A stretch of 64,000 bases of DNA from Hyphomicrobium_A sp044507625. GTDB taxonomy: Bacteria; Pseudomonadota; Alphaproteobacteria; Rhizobiales; Hyphomicrobiaceae. This document shows, one piece after another, positions 55,221-63,316 of the stretch. The first letter of the stretch is position 1. Each line of letters begins with the position of its first letter. A model generated the notes under the pieces. It was not told the DNA's origin, ran no database searches, and saw only the letters and a list, made by a program, of their open reading frames with translations. The stretch lies in assembly GCA_044507625.1 (NCBI GenBank), contig JBIQJE010000008.1:1-64000 (forward strand), read 5' to 3'. The position numbers and the translations under genes were made by a program.

Positions 55221-58076
55221 ATGCAGGAAAACGTGTTGCCGACGACCCCTGGTAAGCTCGACGAGTTCCAACTCCGTGACGAGCTCCGCGCGCTGCGTGC
55301 TCAGATTCCCGACACACCGGCGCTCAACCCCATCGTCAATCTCGCCTTCGATCTCTCGCGGCGCCTCGAATCCGGCGACGTCAGCTTCGAAGAGCTGAAG
55401 GCGCTGGCCACGCGCCTCATGGATCGCGCCTGCGTGCAGCGCGCGCTTCATCTGCGCGAGCGCGTCGGCTTCGTCGACCGCGCGACGACGTACAAGGAAT
55501 TTGCCGACTTTGTCGAAAGCGCCGCTGCGGCGACCGACTTCGAAACCTTCAAGGAGCGGTGGGAGCGCGCGCGCACCGGTATCGTGCTGACCGCTCACCC
55601 GACGTTCGGTCTCTCCGATGAGCTTTCAAAGCGCATCGTCGAAATCGCGGTTGCCGACGACGTCGATCCGAACACGCGCATCGGCGTGCCGCACCGGCCG
55701 GACGACAGCATCGATCTCGCCTACGAGCACCGGCGCGCGCAGAACGCCATCCAGAACCTGCGCAATGCCTATGTGGAGCTGCTGGACAGCTTCTTCTCCG
55801 CCGCGGTGAACCGTTTCGGCGACAAGGCCTACAGCCTCAATCCCAAGCTCGCGACGTTCGCCTGCTGGGTGGGCTATGATCTCGACGGGCGCACCGACAT
55901 CGACTGGCGCAAGTCGTTCATTCTGCGCCTCAGGGAGAAGCGCGCCTCGCTGGGCGACATCCGCGAGCGGTTTCTCGCCCTCAAGGGCGAGCTGCCGACG
56001 GAAGGCAATGCACACCGCCTGTCCCGGCAGGTCACCGCGAAGCTCGACCTCACGATCGCGGCCGTCGACGAGCAGATCGATGCGCTCGACCGCGTCATGA
56101 CCGGGGGTGAGCCGCTGGCGGACGCCGCGAACATCATCACGCGCCAGGACGGCTACAACATCACTTCTGTGGAGCCGATCGTCAGCCTGCTGCGCACGCT
56201 CGTCGACACACTCCCCGAAGGAAGCGGGAAGCGCTCGGTTGCCGTTCTTGCCGGGCTGATGGAAGCGACGGGGCTTGGCACCGCGCACATCCACGTGCGC
56301 ATCAATGCGGTGCAGCTCAACAACGCATTCCGCGCGTTCGTGCACGAGCCGTGGACGCGCAACCTGTCCGAAAGCCAGGCGCTGGCGCGCATCGTCAGCA
56401 TGATCGAGCAGGCGCGCAAGGAGACGGTGAACTTCGAGTCCCTCGATCTCGAAACGGCCACCGCCATCCGCCAGTTCGCGCTCATTGCGCAGATCAAGAA
56501 GCACGTCGATCGCGAGACGCCCGTCCGCTTCCTCATCGCCGAGACGGAATCGCCGGCGACGGTGCTGATCGCCATCTTCTTTGCCACGCTGTTCGGCGTC
56601 GACGACATCACCGACGTCTCGCCGCTGTTCGAAACGCCGCTGGGCCTGGAAACCGGCGCGCGTATCATCGAGCGGCTGTTGGAAGAGAAGACCTACACCG
56701 ACTACGTGCGCCGGCGCGGCCGCCTGTCGCTGCAGACCGGCTTCTCGGACGCGGGGCGTTTCGTGGGCCAGATCGCTGCGACGCTCGCCATCGAGCGCAT
56801 GCACCACGGCATTGCCGAGGCGATCAACCATTCCGAGGCGAAGGGCGTCGAGACGCTGATCTTCTCCACGCACGGCGAATCCATGGGCCGCGGCGCGCAC
56901 CCCGGCAGCATGCATACGCGCCTCCACTACCTCTTTCCCGACGAGGCGCGCCGCCACTTTGCCCGCTACGGCATTCCCATCAAGCACGAGACGAGCTTCC
57001 AGGGCGGCGACGGATACCTGTTCTTCGCCAACCGACGCCTGACGACGCGCGCGCTCGCTTCGGTCATCATGGACGGCGAGGTTCCGGCCGAGGCGGAGGA
57101 TCCGTTCTACGACGACGCTGACCTGCGGCTCGACTTCCTCGGGCGCCTGCGGGACTACCAGGAGCACCTGTTCGCCCACCCTGGCTATCGCGCCGTGCTG
57201 AGCGCCTTCGGTGCGAACATCCTGTTCAAGACGGGCTCACGCCCCGTGAAGCGGCAGATGGACGCCAGCGGCGCCGTCGACCGCAGTGCGGTGTCGCGGA
57301 TGCGCGCCATTCCCAACAACGCCATCCTGCAACAGTTCGGCTACACCGCGAACGTCGTGTCGGGACTCGGCGCGGCCGTCGGTTCGGAGCGCGAGCGGTT
57401 CATCGAGCTCGCACGCACATCGCGCCGCCTGCGCCCGCTCATCGAGATGATCGCGCGGGGCAAGCAGCTGTCGAGCCTCAACGCCATGGGCGCCAACGCG
57501 ATGGTGTTCGATCCGGGCTTCTGGGCCTGGCGCGCATCGTGGGGACGGGAGCCGAACATCGAGCCGGCGTTCCGTTCGCTCGCCTCGCTGCTCCTCTCGG
57601 ACGACCGCAACGGCGAGATCAACGGCCTCGTGCATCATTTGCGGCTCGATGCGGTCGAGCTGCATGCGATACTGGAAGAGATCGGCATCGAAGGCGGCAA
57701 GATCCCGGACGATGCGCGCCTCGAGCTCGACCTGCTGCATGCGATCCGTCTCGCGCTCATCATGCGGGTGTTCGTGCTTGCCGCGCAGATGCCGCGCTTC
57801 TCGCCGCATAACGACGTCTCGCACCGCCAGCTGTTCGAGCTGGCGCTGATGCTCGACGTGCCGGCGGTCGTCGCGGAGATGCGGCAGGCGTTCCCGCGCC
57901 GCTCCAAGGAGGCGGGCGATCAGAAGCGCTATGCCGAGGCGGCGACCTACCGCCCGCATGGCATCGACGACTACGGCCGCATCGAGACGGAAATTCTCGT
58001 ACCGATGGAGGAGGCCTACGAGCTGATCCGGGAGATCGGCACGGGCATCTCCCATCACTTCGGGGCTTTCGGCTGA
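55221..58076 (+). CDS. ppc: Phosphoenolpyruvate carboxylase
   Basis: The 951-residue enzyme has the N-terminal catalytic His motif LTAHPTFGLS, the GESMGRGAHPGS loop, ETSFQGGDGYLFFAN and the anchoring MDASGAVDRSAVSRMRAIP stretch. It carboxylates PEP to oxaloacetate, replenishing the serine cycle. The C-terminus ends GISHHFGAFG rather than the QNTG usual in the main PEPC family, marking it as a divergent form. GGAGA lies six bases before the ATG at 55221. It follows mtkB in the serine-cycle row and is ended by a strong terminator. Confidence 0.93.
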   Translation: MQENVLPTTPGKLDEFQLRDELRALRAQIPDTPALNPIVNLAFDLSRRLESGDVSFEELKALATRLMDRACVQRALHLRERVGFVDRATTYKEFADFVESAAAATDFETFKERWERARTGIVLTAHPTFGLSDELSKRIVEIAVADDVDPNTRIGVPHRPDDSIDLAYEHRRAQNAIQNLRNAYVELLDSFFSAAVNRFGDKAYSLNPKLATFACWVGYDLDGRTDIDWRKSFILRLREKRASLGDIRERFLALKGELPTEGNAHRLSRQVTAKLDLTIAAVDEQIDALDRVMTGGEPLADAANIITRQDGYNITSVEPIVSLLRTLVDTLPEGSGKRSVAVLAGLMEATGLGTAHIHVRINAVQLNNAFRAFVHEPWTRNLSESQALARIVSMIEQARKETVNFESLDLETATAIRQFALIAQIKKHVDRETPVRFLIAETESPATVLIAIFFATLFGVDDITDVSPLFETPLGLETGARIIERLLEEKTYTDYVRRRGRLSLQTGFSDAGRFVGQIAATLAIERMHHGIAEAINHSEAKGVETLIFSTHGESMGRGAHPGSMHTRLHYLFPDEARRHFARYGIPIKHETSFQGGDGYLFFANRRLTTRALASVIMDGEVPAEAEDPFYDDADLRLDFLGRLRDYQEHLFAHPGYRAVLSAFGANILFKTGSRPVKRQMDASGAVDRSAVSRMRAIPNNAILQQFGYTANVVSGLGAAVGSERERFIELARTSRRLRPLIEMIARGKQLSSLNAMGANAMVFDPGFWAWRASWGREPNIEPAFRSLASLLLSDDRNGEINGLVHHLRLDAVELHAILEEIGIEGGKIPDDARLELDLLHAIRLALIMRVFVLAAQMPRFSPHNDVSHRQLFELALMLDVPAVVAEMRQAFPRRSKEAGDQKRYAEAATYRPHGIDDYGRIETEILVPMEEAYELIREIGTGISHHFGAFG

Positions 58077-58123
58077 CACGGCCAGTCCTCGATAGAGCGG
58101 CAGAGACAAAAGAGCAGAGACAA

Positions 58124-58160
58124 AAAAGAGCCGGGCCCGAGGGCGCCGGCTCTTTTATTT
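58124..58160 (+). terminator. Rho-independent terminator of the mclA-mtkAB-ppc row
   Basis: AAAAGAGCCGG pairs perfectly with CCGGCTCTTTT (11 bp, 11-nt loop), followed by ATTT. It lies 48 bp after the ppc stop. Confidence 0.92.
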
Positions 58161-58279
58161 CGTGGATGTGGGTCGCGAGGTTTGTGCGCCAATAGTCGAA
58201 CGGCGTGCGTTCCAGCGCCAATCACGTCCCCACAAATTTACGCGATCAGCGCTGCCGGCGGCTTACCCCCCGGCGGCCA

Positions 58280-59206
58280 TCAGTGCTTGCCCCAGACCTG
58301 CACGGTGGCATAGGCGCGGTCGCGCTTGGAGGTTGCGATGGCGCGGGAGCGCCACGTTGCCTCGATTTCCTTGATGCTGGCGTTCTGCTTCAGATCCACC
58401 GGGCCGAAGGCTTCATCGGCTGCGATCTTGGTGCGGTTCGCCTGCAGCTCGTCCTTGGCCCCATCCTTGTAGACCACGGCGAGGTTCGTCATCGTTACGT
58501 CGCGGTCCTTCACAGAGACGCGGATTTGCCTGAAGCCGCCTTCGTTCTCGCCCACGGGGATCTTCACGCGGTCGAACCCGACGCTCCCCGCCGTGTCGGT
58601 GCCGAGCAGCACCCAGCCGTCGTTGTATTTGCGGCCCTCACCGTTGGGACCGAGCCACCCCTTCTCGTATTCTCCGAACACCTCGACGCGCGCCTGGCCG
58701 CTGAAATTCGGCTTGGAGCGGTAGACGAGCTGGATCTCCTTGATGAAGCCCTTGTGATCGAGGGGAATCCAGTCGGTCTTGCGGCCGGCGGCGATCTTGG
58801 CATCCGAGAGCAGCGTCTCGGTGCTGCCATCCTCGAAGATGGCCTTGAGGTCGGTGATGGAGATATCGTTGCGCAGCACCCGCAGGCGAATGCGATCGAA
58901 CTTGCCGATCTCGGCGCCAACGCGGATGACATCGCGGTCGACGAGGAAGCCGACATCCTGCACGCCGAACAGGACTTCGCCATTACTCGCCTGGCCGGGC
59001 GGGATAGCGGAGGTTTCCCGTGCCGTCTCGCGGGTTGGTACGGAGCGCTTGCGCCGCTGTTGCCGCACTTGAACGAGCGGGGAGGCCTCACGGCTTCTTT
59101 CCAGGGTCTGGCCCATTGGGGCGATGGTCGCGTCCAGGGCCTCCGGTGCCGAAGCCATTCCCGTCACCGCCAGGACTACGCCTGCCAGCGCCAACCTGAT
59201 CGTCAT
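58280..59206 (-). CDS. Secreted protein with two copies of a DUF2541-like domain
   Basis: The 308-residue protein begins with a signal peptide (IRLALAGVVLAVTGMASA). After a basic linker come two similar halves. Residues about 82-185 include VGFLVDRDVIRVGAEIGKFD, RIRLRVLRNDISITDLKAIF and the end ARVEVFGE. Residues about 195-306 include VGFDRVKIPVGENEGG, IRVSVKDRDVTMTNLAVVY and the end ATVQVWGK. Each half repeats the pattern R-I/V-L-V-D(x)I/VTITNL-(V)I/VY-DG. I do not recognise a precise function; a periplasmic binding or scaffold role is possible. It is divergent from the PL14-like gene. Confidence 0.8.
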   Translation of the reverse strand: MTIRLALAGVVLAVTGMASAPEALDATIAPMGQTLERSREASPLVQVRQQRRKRSVPTRETARETSAIPPGQASNGEVLFGVQDVGFLVDRDVIRVGAEIGKFDRIRLRVLRNDISITDLKAIFEDGSTETLLSDAKIAAGRKTDWIPLDHKGFIKEIQLVYRSKPNFSGQARVEVFGEYEKGWLGPNGEGRKYNDGWVLLGTDTAGSVGFDRVKIPVGENEGGFRQIRVSVKDRDVTMTNLAVVYKDGAKDELQANRTKIAADEAFGPVDLKQNASIKEIEATWRSRAIATSKRDRAYATVQVWGKH

Positions 59207-59417
59207 GAACCTCTCCCCTCGTTGGTGACGACGCGCACGGGATACATCGCTCAGAGACGATGCTTTTTAACCCAGTCGCGACATCAACAAAAGCTGCGCG
59301 TACCGACAAATCCCGGATGACGCCTGGAGAAGCCCGCGGCCAAAGCCGGATTTTAACGAGATCGGTGTACTGCGTGCCGGTAACCGCCGCCGGTAGCGAA
59401 GGGAATCGAGAGACGCC

Positions 59418-60245
59418 ATGGAGGGCAAGCAGCTCAATCTGCTGATCAATACGGGCGCCGCCCTCGTCGGCCTCATCCTCGTCGGCTACTTCGCCTATTC
59501 GGCGATGCATACCGATTCCGCTCTGCCATGCTCCGACCGCTTCGGCGCAGCGACGCGCTTCTCCCTGCATACCGGCGAGGGCAAACCTCTCACGCCGATC
59601 GAGTTGCAGGCACGCGCGGGCGCGCGCGATTTCGGCGTCATCGACAACGCTTCCGTCGTTTCCGTGACGGATGGGCCCTCCAAGGAAGCACTGGAGGTGA
59701 AGCTGCGCAAACAGCCGGCGGGCGCCGATCCGGGCGATACGGCACGCAATGGCATCGAGTTTCGCTGGGCACCCCCGGGTGTGAAGGGCGCTGCATCCGC
59801 GTGCGTCAGCTACAGCGTGTGGTTCCCGGAGAAATTCCAATTCTCCGGCGGCGGGATGTTGCCGGGGGTATTCGGAAGCAATACCGCGCAGCCCTCCGAG
59901 GTGAAGATAACAATCACGCCGCAGTGGGACGGCGCAGGAAAGCCGCTCATCGCGACGACGGCCGAAAGCGGGGAGATCCGCCATATGTTCGGGCAAACCT
60001 CTCCCTTGCCGACAGGGCGCTGGATAAAGATCGACCAGGAGGTCACGCTCAACGAGCCGGGGCAGAGCAACGGCACGGCGCGCCTCTGGATCGACGGCGC
60101 GCTGATTGTCGAGGATAAGCGGGTGGGCGTGCGGACGGGCAGCGACGTCGCGCTCGCGGGCGTGTTGGTGGCAGCGGCCCACCGCCGTCTGCCGGAAGAT
60201 CCCGGCCTGTTGCGCCTGTCGCCAGTCGATATTTCGTGGCGCTAA
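59418..60245 (+). CDS. Polysaccharide lyase 14-like (ConA-fold) protein with N-terminal anchor
   Basis: The 275-residue protein has one membrane segment (about 8-28) and then a jelly-roll-like domain with SYSVWFPEKFQFSGGGMLPG, typical of the PL14/alginate-lyase-like family, plus WIKIDQEVTLNEPG and LWIDGALIVEDK. It may bind or cleave an exopolysaccharide. Catalytic residues of characterised PL14 lyases are hard to map by eye, so activity is unproven. The domain ends with an SPVDISWR strand. Confidence 0.78.
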   Translation: MEGKQLNLLINTGAALVGLILVGYFAYSAMHTDSALPCSDRFGAATRFSLHTGEGKPLTPIELQARAGARDFGVIDNASVVSVTDGPSKEALEVKLRKQPAGADPGDTARNGIEFRWAPPGVKGAASACVSYSVWFPEKFQFSGGGMLPGVFGSNTAQPSEVKITITPQWDGAGKPLIATTAESGEIRHMFGQTSPLPTGRWIKIDQEVTLNEPGQSNGTARLWIDGALIVEDKRVGVRTGSDVALAGVLVAAAHRRLPEDPGLLRLSPVDISWR

Positions 60246-60634
60246 GATTTCGGGGTCTTGCGGCGCGGCTCCGCGTTTCGCGGATAACTCCCCCGTGACG
60301 CAGCATGGCTCGGCCCATAGCCGAAGCCGTTATGCGACGGATTGACCGCGATGTGATCGTCAAAGGCAAGAAATATGGCCGTCTCCAAACTTGTAAAATA
60401 TAGAGCGGCTTAAAACATTACCCTTTTGTAAGTCGTTTCTTAACTCTTGCGGGAAATGCAATCGGAATTCCAATTGCAAAACGGCGGACAATGGTATTCA
60501 CTGGAAGTCGAACGTGGCGCCCTCCCACCTGTCCCCCCTAAGCGGCGTCACGCATCGCAGCCCGCGCTCTTCCCCCGGAGCGCGGGCTTTCCTTTTGGCG
60601 CGACGCTTCTGCGCTATCGGCTTGCGGGATCGGT
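60246..60634. other. AT-richer intergenic region, possible sRNA locus
   Basis: The 389 bp have no convincing gene. The middle (about 60375-60450) is distinctly AT-rich with promoter-like TATAGA and TTGTAA elements, and a strong plus-strand terminator ends at 60596. The spacing would fit a small RNA of about 150 nt, or simply a long 3' UTR of the PL14-like gene. Confidence 0.4.
60559..60596 (+). terminator. Intrinsic terminator on the plus strand
   Basis: AGCCCGCGCTC pairs perfectly with GAGCGCGGGCT (11 bp, 8-nt loop), followed by TTCCTTTT. It lies 314 bp after the PL14-like stop codon. Confidence 0.8.
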
Positions 60635-62170
60635 TCAGGATTGCTCGTTGGGCTGGAAGCCGGCTTCGCGCGCTTCCTCCTCCGAGCAGAACCAGCGTTC
60701 GCCGCGGCTGCGGACGACCTTCACGCGCTCGTAGTTCCGCGCCCACGGCACCACGTAGACGCGCCGTCCGCCGCGCACATTGCCCTTGATCGGGCAGCCT
60801 TCCGGCGCGGCTTGCTTGGCCTCTTCCCATTTGTGCGCGCGGTAGTCCGCCGGGCGCAGCGCCTCTCCGGCCCAGAGCCCAAGCTTCGCCTCGCGCGCTT
60901 CGTCCTCGAGACCGCCGTACGTCGAAAGCAATCCGGTGCGGGCAAAGACGTGGCCGTCGCGCACGAGCTTTGCGGCAACGTCAAGCTCGCCGACACGGCA
61001 GGATCCGCGCGAAAACCCGGCCGTGTCTCCCGATATCGTGCATGCGACGCGGCCGCGCAGCAGGCCGGTCAACGCCTGGCGCGCGGTGCGGCCACACAGC
61101 CATTCGCGGCGGTCGGCGGTGAGGCAGAGCTGGCCCGGCTCGGGCGCCTCGATGCCTTCGAGCCGAATGAGCGTGGAGCCAACGCGCACGACATCGCCCG
61201 TCACCGCCGTAGCCCGGCCGGTGATCTCGCCGCGGGTGGACCGGCGCGACGAAGCACGGCGCGATTTGCTGGTGGAGGCGGTCGTGATCTGCGCCTCGTC
61301 GGAGCTGGGGCCCCAGGCCGTATAGACGCCGCCCAGCACCAAAAGCGCCGCGAGGGCGGCTGCGCCCATCTGCACCGCCGGCCGGGTGAAGGCATTGCCG
61401 GGAAGCGTTCCGGCCTTCGCCGCCAAGCCGGCGAACGGGCCCGACAGCCAACGGGGGATTTCCGCCGCAAGGTGAGCTGCCGCCAGCGCGGCGAGCGTTC
61501 CCATGCCGATGGCGAGCGCGATCCAGGTATCGGTGACAAAGCCATTGGCGTGCGCGCGGATGATGCCGCCCGCGAGCGCGACGACACCTATCAGGAACAC
61601 GAGCGGGCGCACGTTCGGACGGCGCAAAAAGGCGGCGACGGGCGCGAGGGGCGGGCCGAGATAATCGCCCATGAGGGCGCCGAGCACGCGCAGCGTGGCG
61701 CCGGTGTAAGCTATGGCGGAAAGCAGCGCCGCGCCGAAGCGGCGGACGTATTCGGCGGCGATGGGCATCGCCGCGCAAAGCTTAAGCCAGGCTGCAGAAA
61801 GCCCGGCAGCACCGAGGCGGCCGCCTTCGCGGCCATAGCGCAACGCGTGCTGGCCCGCTGCGCGTAGACCCGCGATGCCCAGGATGGCACCGCGCTGGCC
61901 GAGGCTCGCCGCGCCCCTGCCGACGGCCTTGGCACCGGCTGCGCCCTTGATCGCTCCGTGCTGGCCGGCATTCGCCGCAGCCCTGCCGACGGCCATAGCC
62001 TTTTCGGCGCCGGCTGCCGCACCGCGCTGACCGGCCTCTTTGACGTTTCGCACGGCCGCTTTGCCGGCTTCCCCTATGCGATCACGCCGCTGCTTGCGGC
62101 GCACGAGGATCGTCGTGCGCACGTATTCGCGCCATTCGAATCCATCGTTGCGTCTGCGCCAGCGGAACAT
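60635..62170 (-). CDS. Membrane-anchored thermonuclease (SNase) fusion protein
   Basis: The 511-residue protein has three parts. Residues 1-130 are basic, then carry Ala/Gly repeats with AGQRGA, NAGQHGAIKGAA and SLGQRGAILGIA. Residues about 135-310 hold four or five membrane segments. The C-terminal part has an SNase-like OB fold (GEITGRATAVTGDVVRVG, IRLEGIEAPEPGQLC, LVRDGHVFART) and a Cys-containing tail (GCPIKGNVRG, GERWFCSEEEAREAGF) of the kind found on secreted nucleases. The SNase Asp/Arg/Glu pattern is partly visible (RLEGIEAPE, WAGEA). The start MFRWRRRNDGF has GGAGA upstream. Function is unknown; the SNase domain may face the periplasm. Confidence 0.8.
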   Translation of the reverse strand: MFRWRRRNDGFEWREYVRTTILVRRKQRRDRIGEAGKAAVRNVKEAGQRGAAAGAEKAMAVGRAAANAGQHGAIKGAAGAKAVGRGAASLGQRGAILGIAGLRAAGQHALRYGREGGRLGAAGLSAAWLKLCAAMPIAAEYVRRFGAALLSAIAYTGATLRVLGALMGDYLGPPLAPVAAFLRRPNVRPLVFLIGVVALAGGIIRAHANGFVTDTWIALAIGMGTLAALAAAHLAAEIPRWLSGPFAGLAAKAGTLPGNAFTRPAVQMGAAALAALLVLGGVYTAWGPSSDEAQITTASTSKSRRASSRRSTRGEITGRATAVTGDVVRVGSTLIRLEGIEAPEPGQLCLTADRREWLCGRTARQALTGLLRGRVACTISGDTAGFSRGSCRVGELDVAAKLVRDGHVFARTGLLSTYGGLEDEAREAKLGLWAGEALRPADYRAHKWEEAKQAAPEGCPIKGNVRGGRRVYVVPWARNYERVKVVRSRGERWFCSEEEAREAGFQPNEQS

Positions 62171-62300
62171 GCGGTCTCCGATACAGGGAGTTGGATGGGA
62201 GATGACGTCTACGCCGTCGCCACCGAGGCGCCAAATCATTCGGCGTCATCGAGCCTCTGCGGACGGATAGCGGGCCGGGCCGCCAACCGCTCCGGCAGAT

Positions 62301-63314
62301 TCAGTGATAGCCCTCGCCCTCACGCACTTTCCCGCGGAACGTCCAATAGACGTAAACGGTGTAGCCGATGATCATCGGCAGCATGATGAGCACGCCGACG
62401 AGCATGAAGATCTGCGATTCCGGCACCGCCGCCGTATCCCAGAACGTGAGCGTGGGCGGTACGAGATAGGGCACGTTGGAAATCGCCAACCCGAGGAAGC
62501 CCAGAAGGAACAGCGACACCGCTGATACGAACGGCAGCACCTCGCGTCCGCTGTTGAGGCCGTACCAGCAGGTGAATGCCGCGAGCGCCGTCAGGAGCGG
62601 CACGGGCGACAAATAGAGAAGGTTCGGCCAGGTGAACCAGCGCTCGGCGATACGCTCGAACAGAAGCGGCGTCCAGAGGCTCACGATCGCCATGATGACG
62701 AGGACGGCGAGCAGAAGATACTTCGACCAGCGGCGCGCGTTCACGGCGAGCTCGCCTTCGGTCTTCATCACCAGCCACGTGGTGCCTAGCAGGGCATAGC
62801 CGACGACAAGCGAGGCGCCGGTGAAAAGCGGGAAAGGAGCGAACCAGTCGAACGTGCCGCCCGCAAAGGCATTGTTCTGCACGTTGATGCCCTGCAGATA
62901 GCCGCCAAGCACGACACCCTGCATGAATGCCGCGGTGACGGAGCCGTAGGCGAAGGCGCTGTCCCAAAACTCGTGATTGGGCTTCGCGGTCCAGCGGAAC
63001 TCGAAGGCGACGCCGCGGAAGATGAGGCCCAGCAGCATGATGATGATCGGCAGATAGAGCGCCGGCATGATCACCGCGTAGGCGAGCGGGAAAGCGACGA
63101 AAAGGCCGCCACCGCCGAGCACAAGCCACGTCTCGTTACCATCCCAGAACGGCGCGACGGAGTTCATCATCACGTCGCGGCGCTCTTCCTCCGGCGTGAA
63201 CGGAAAGAGGATGCCGAGGCCCAGATCGAAGCCATCGAGAATGACGTAGAGCGCAACGGCGACGCCGATGATCGCAGCCCACAATACGGGGAGCCAATAG
63301 TGGATCGCGTCCAT
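62301..63314 (-). CDS. cydB: Cytochrome bd ubiquinol oxidase subunit II
   Basis: The 337-residue subunit has about nine membrane segments, the start VLWAAIIGVAVALYVILDGFD and the PFWDGNETWLVLGGGGLFVAFPLAYAV signature (cores LDGFDLGLG and WDGNETWLV). With CydA it forms the quinol oxidase that works at low oxygen or under inhibition of haem-copper oxidases. It begins two bases after the cydA stop, indicating one operon. Confidence 0.96.
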   Translation of the reverse strand: MDAIHYWLPVLWAAIIGVAVALYVILDGFDLGLGILFPFTPEEERRDVMMNSVAPFWDGNETWLVLGGGGLFVAFPLAYAVIMPALYLPIIIMLLGLIFRGVAFEFRWTAKPNHEFWDSAFAYGSVTAAFMQGVVLGGYLQGINVQNNAFAGGTFDWFAPFPLFTGASLVVGYALLGTTWLVMKTEGELAVNARRWSKYLLLAVLVIMAIVSLWTPLLFERIAERWFTWPNLLYLSPVPLLTALAAFTCWYGLNSGREVLPFVSAVSLFLLGFLGLAISNVPYLVPPTLTFWDTAAVPESQIFMLVGVLIMLPMIIGYTVYVYWTFRGKVREGEGYH

Positions 63315-63316
63315 GT

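Noticed and set aside
51998..55222. A very long minus-strand open frame (over 1000 codons) opposite mclA, mtkA and mtkB
   Set aside because: It is the antisense shadow of strongly biased high-GC coding DNA. The plus-strand proteins match well-known families over their full length, and the antisense reading is Asp/Arg/His/Val-rich without domain-like motifs.
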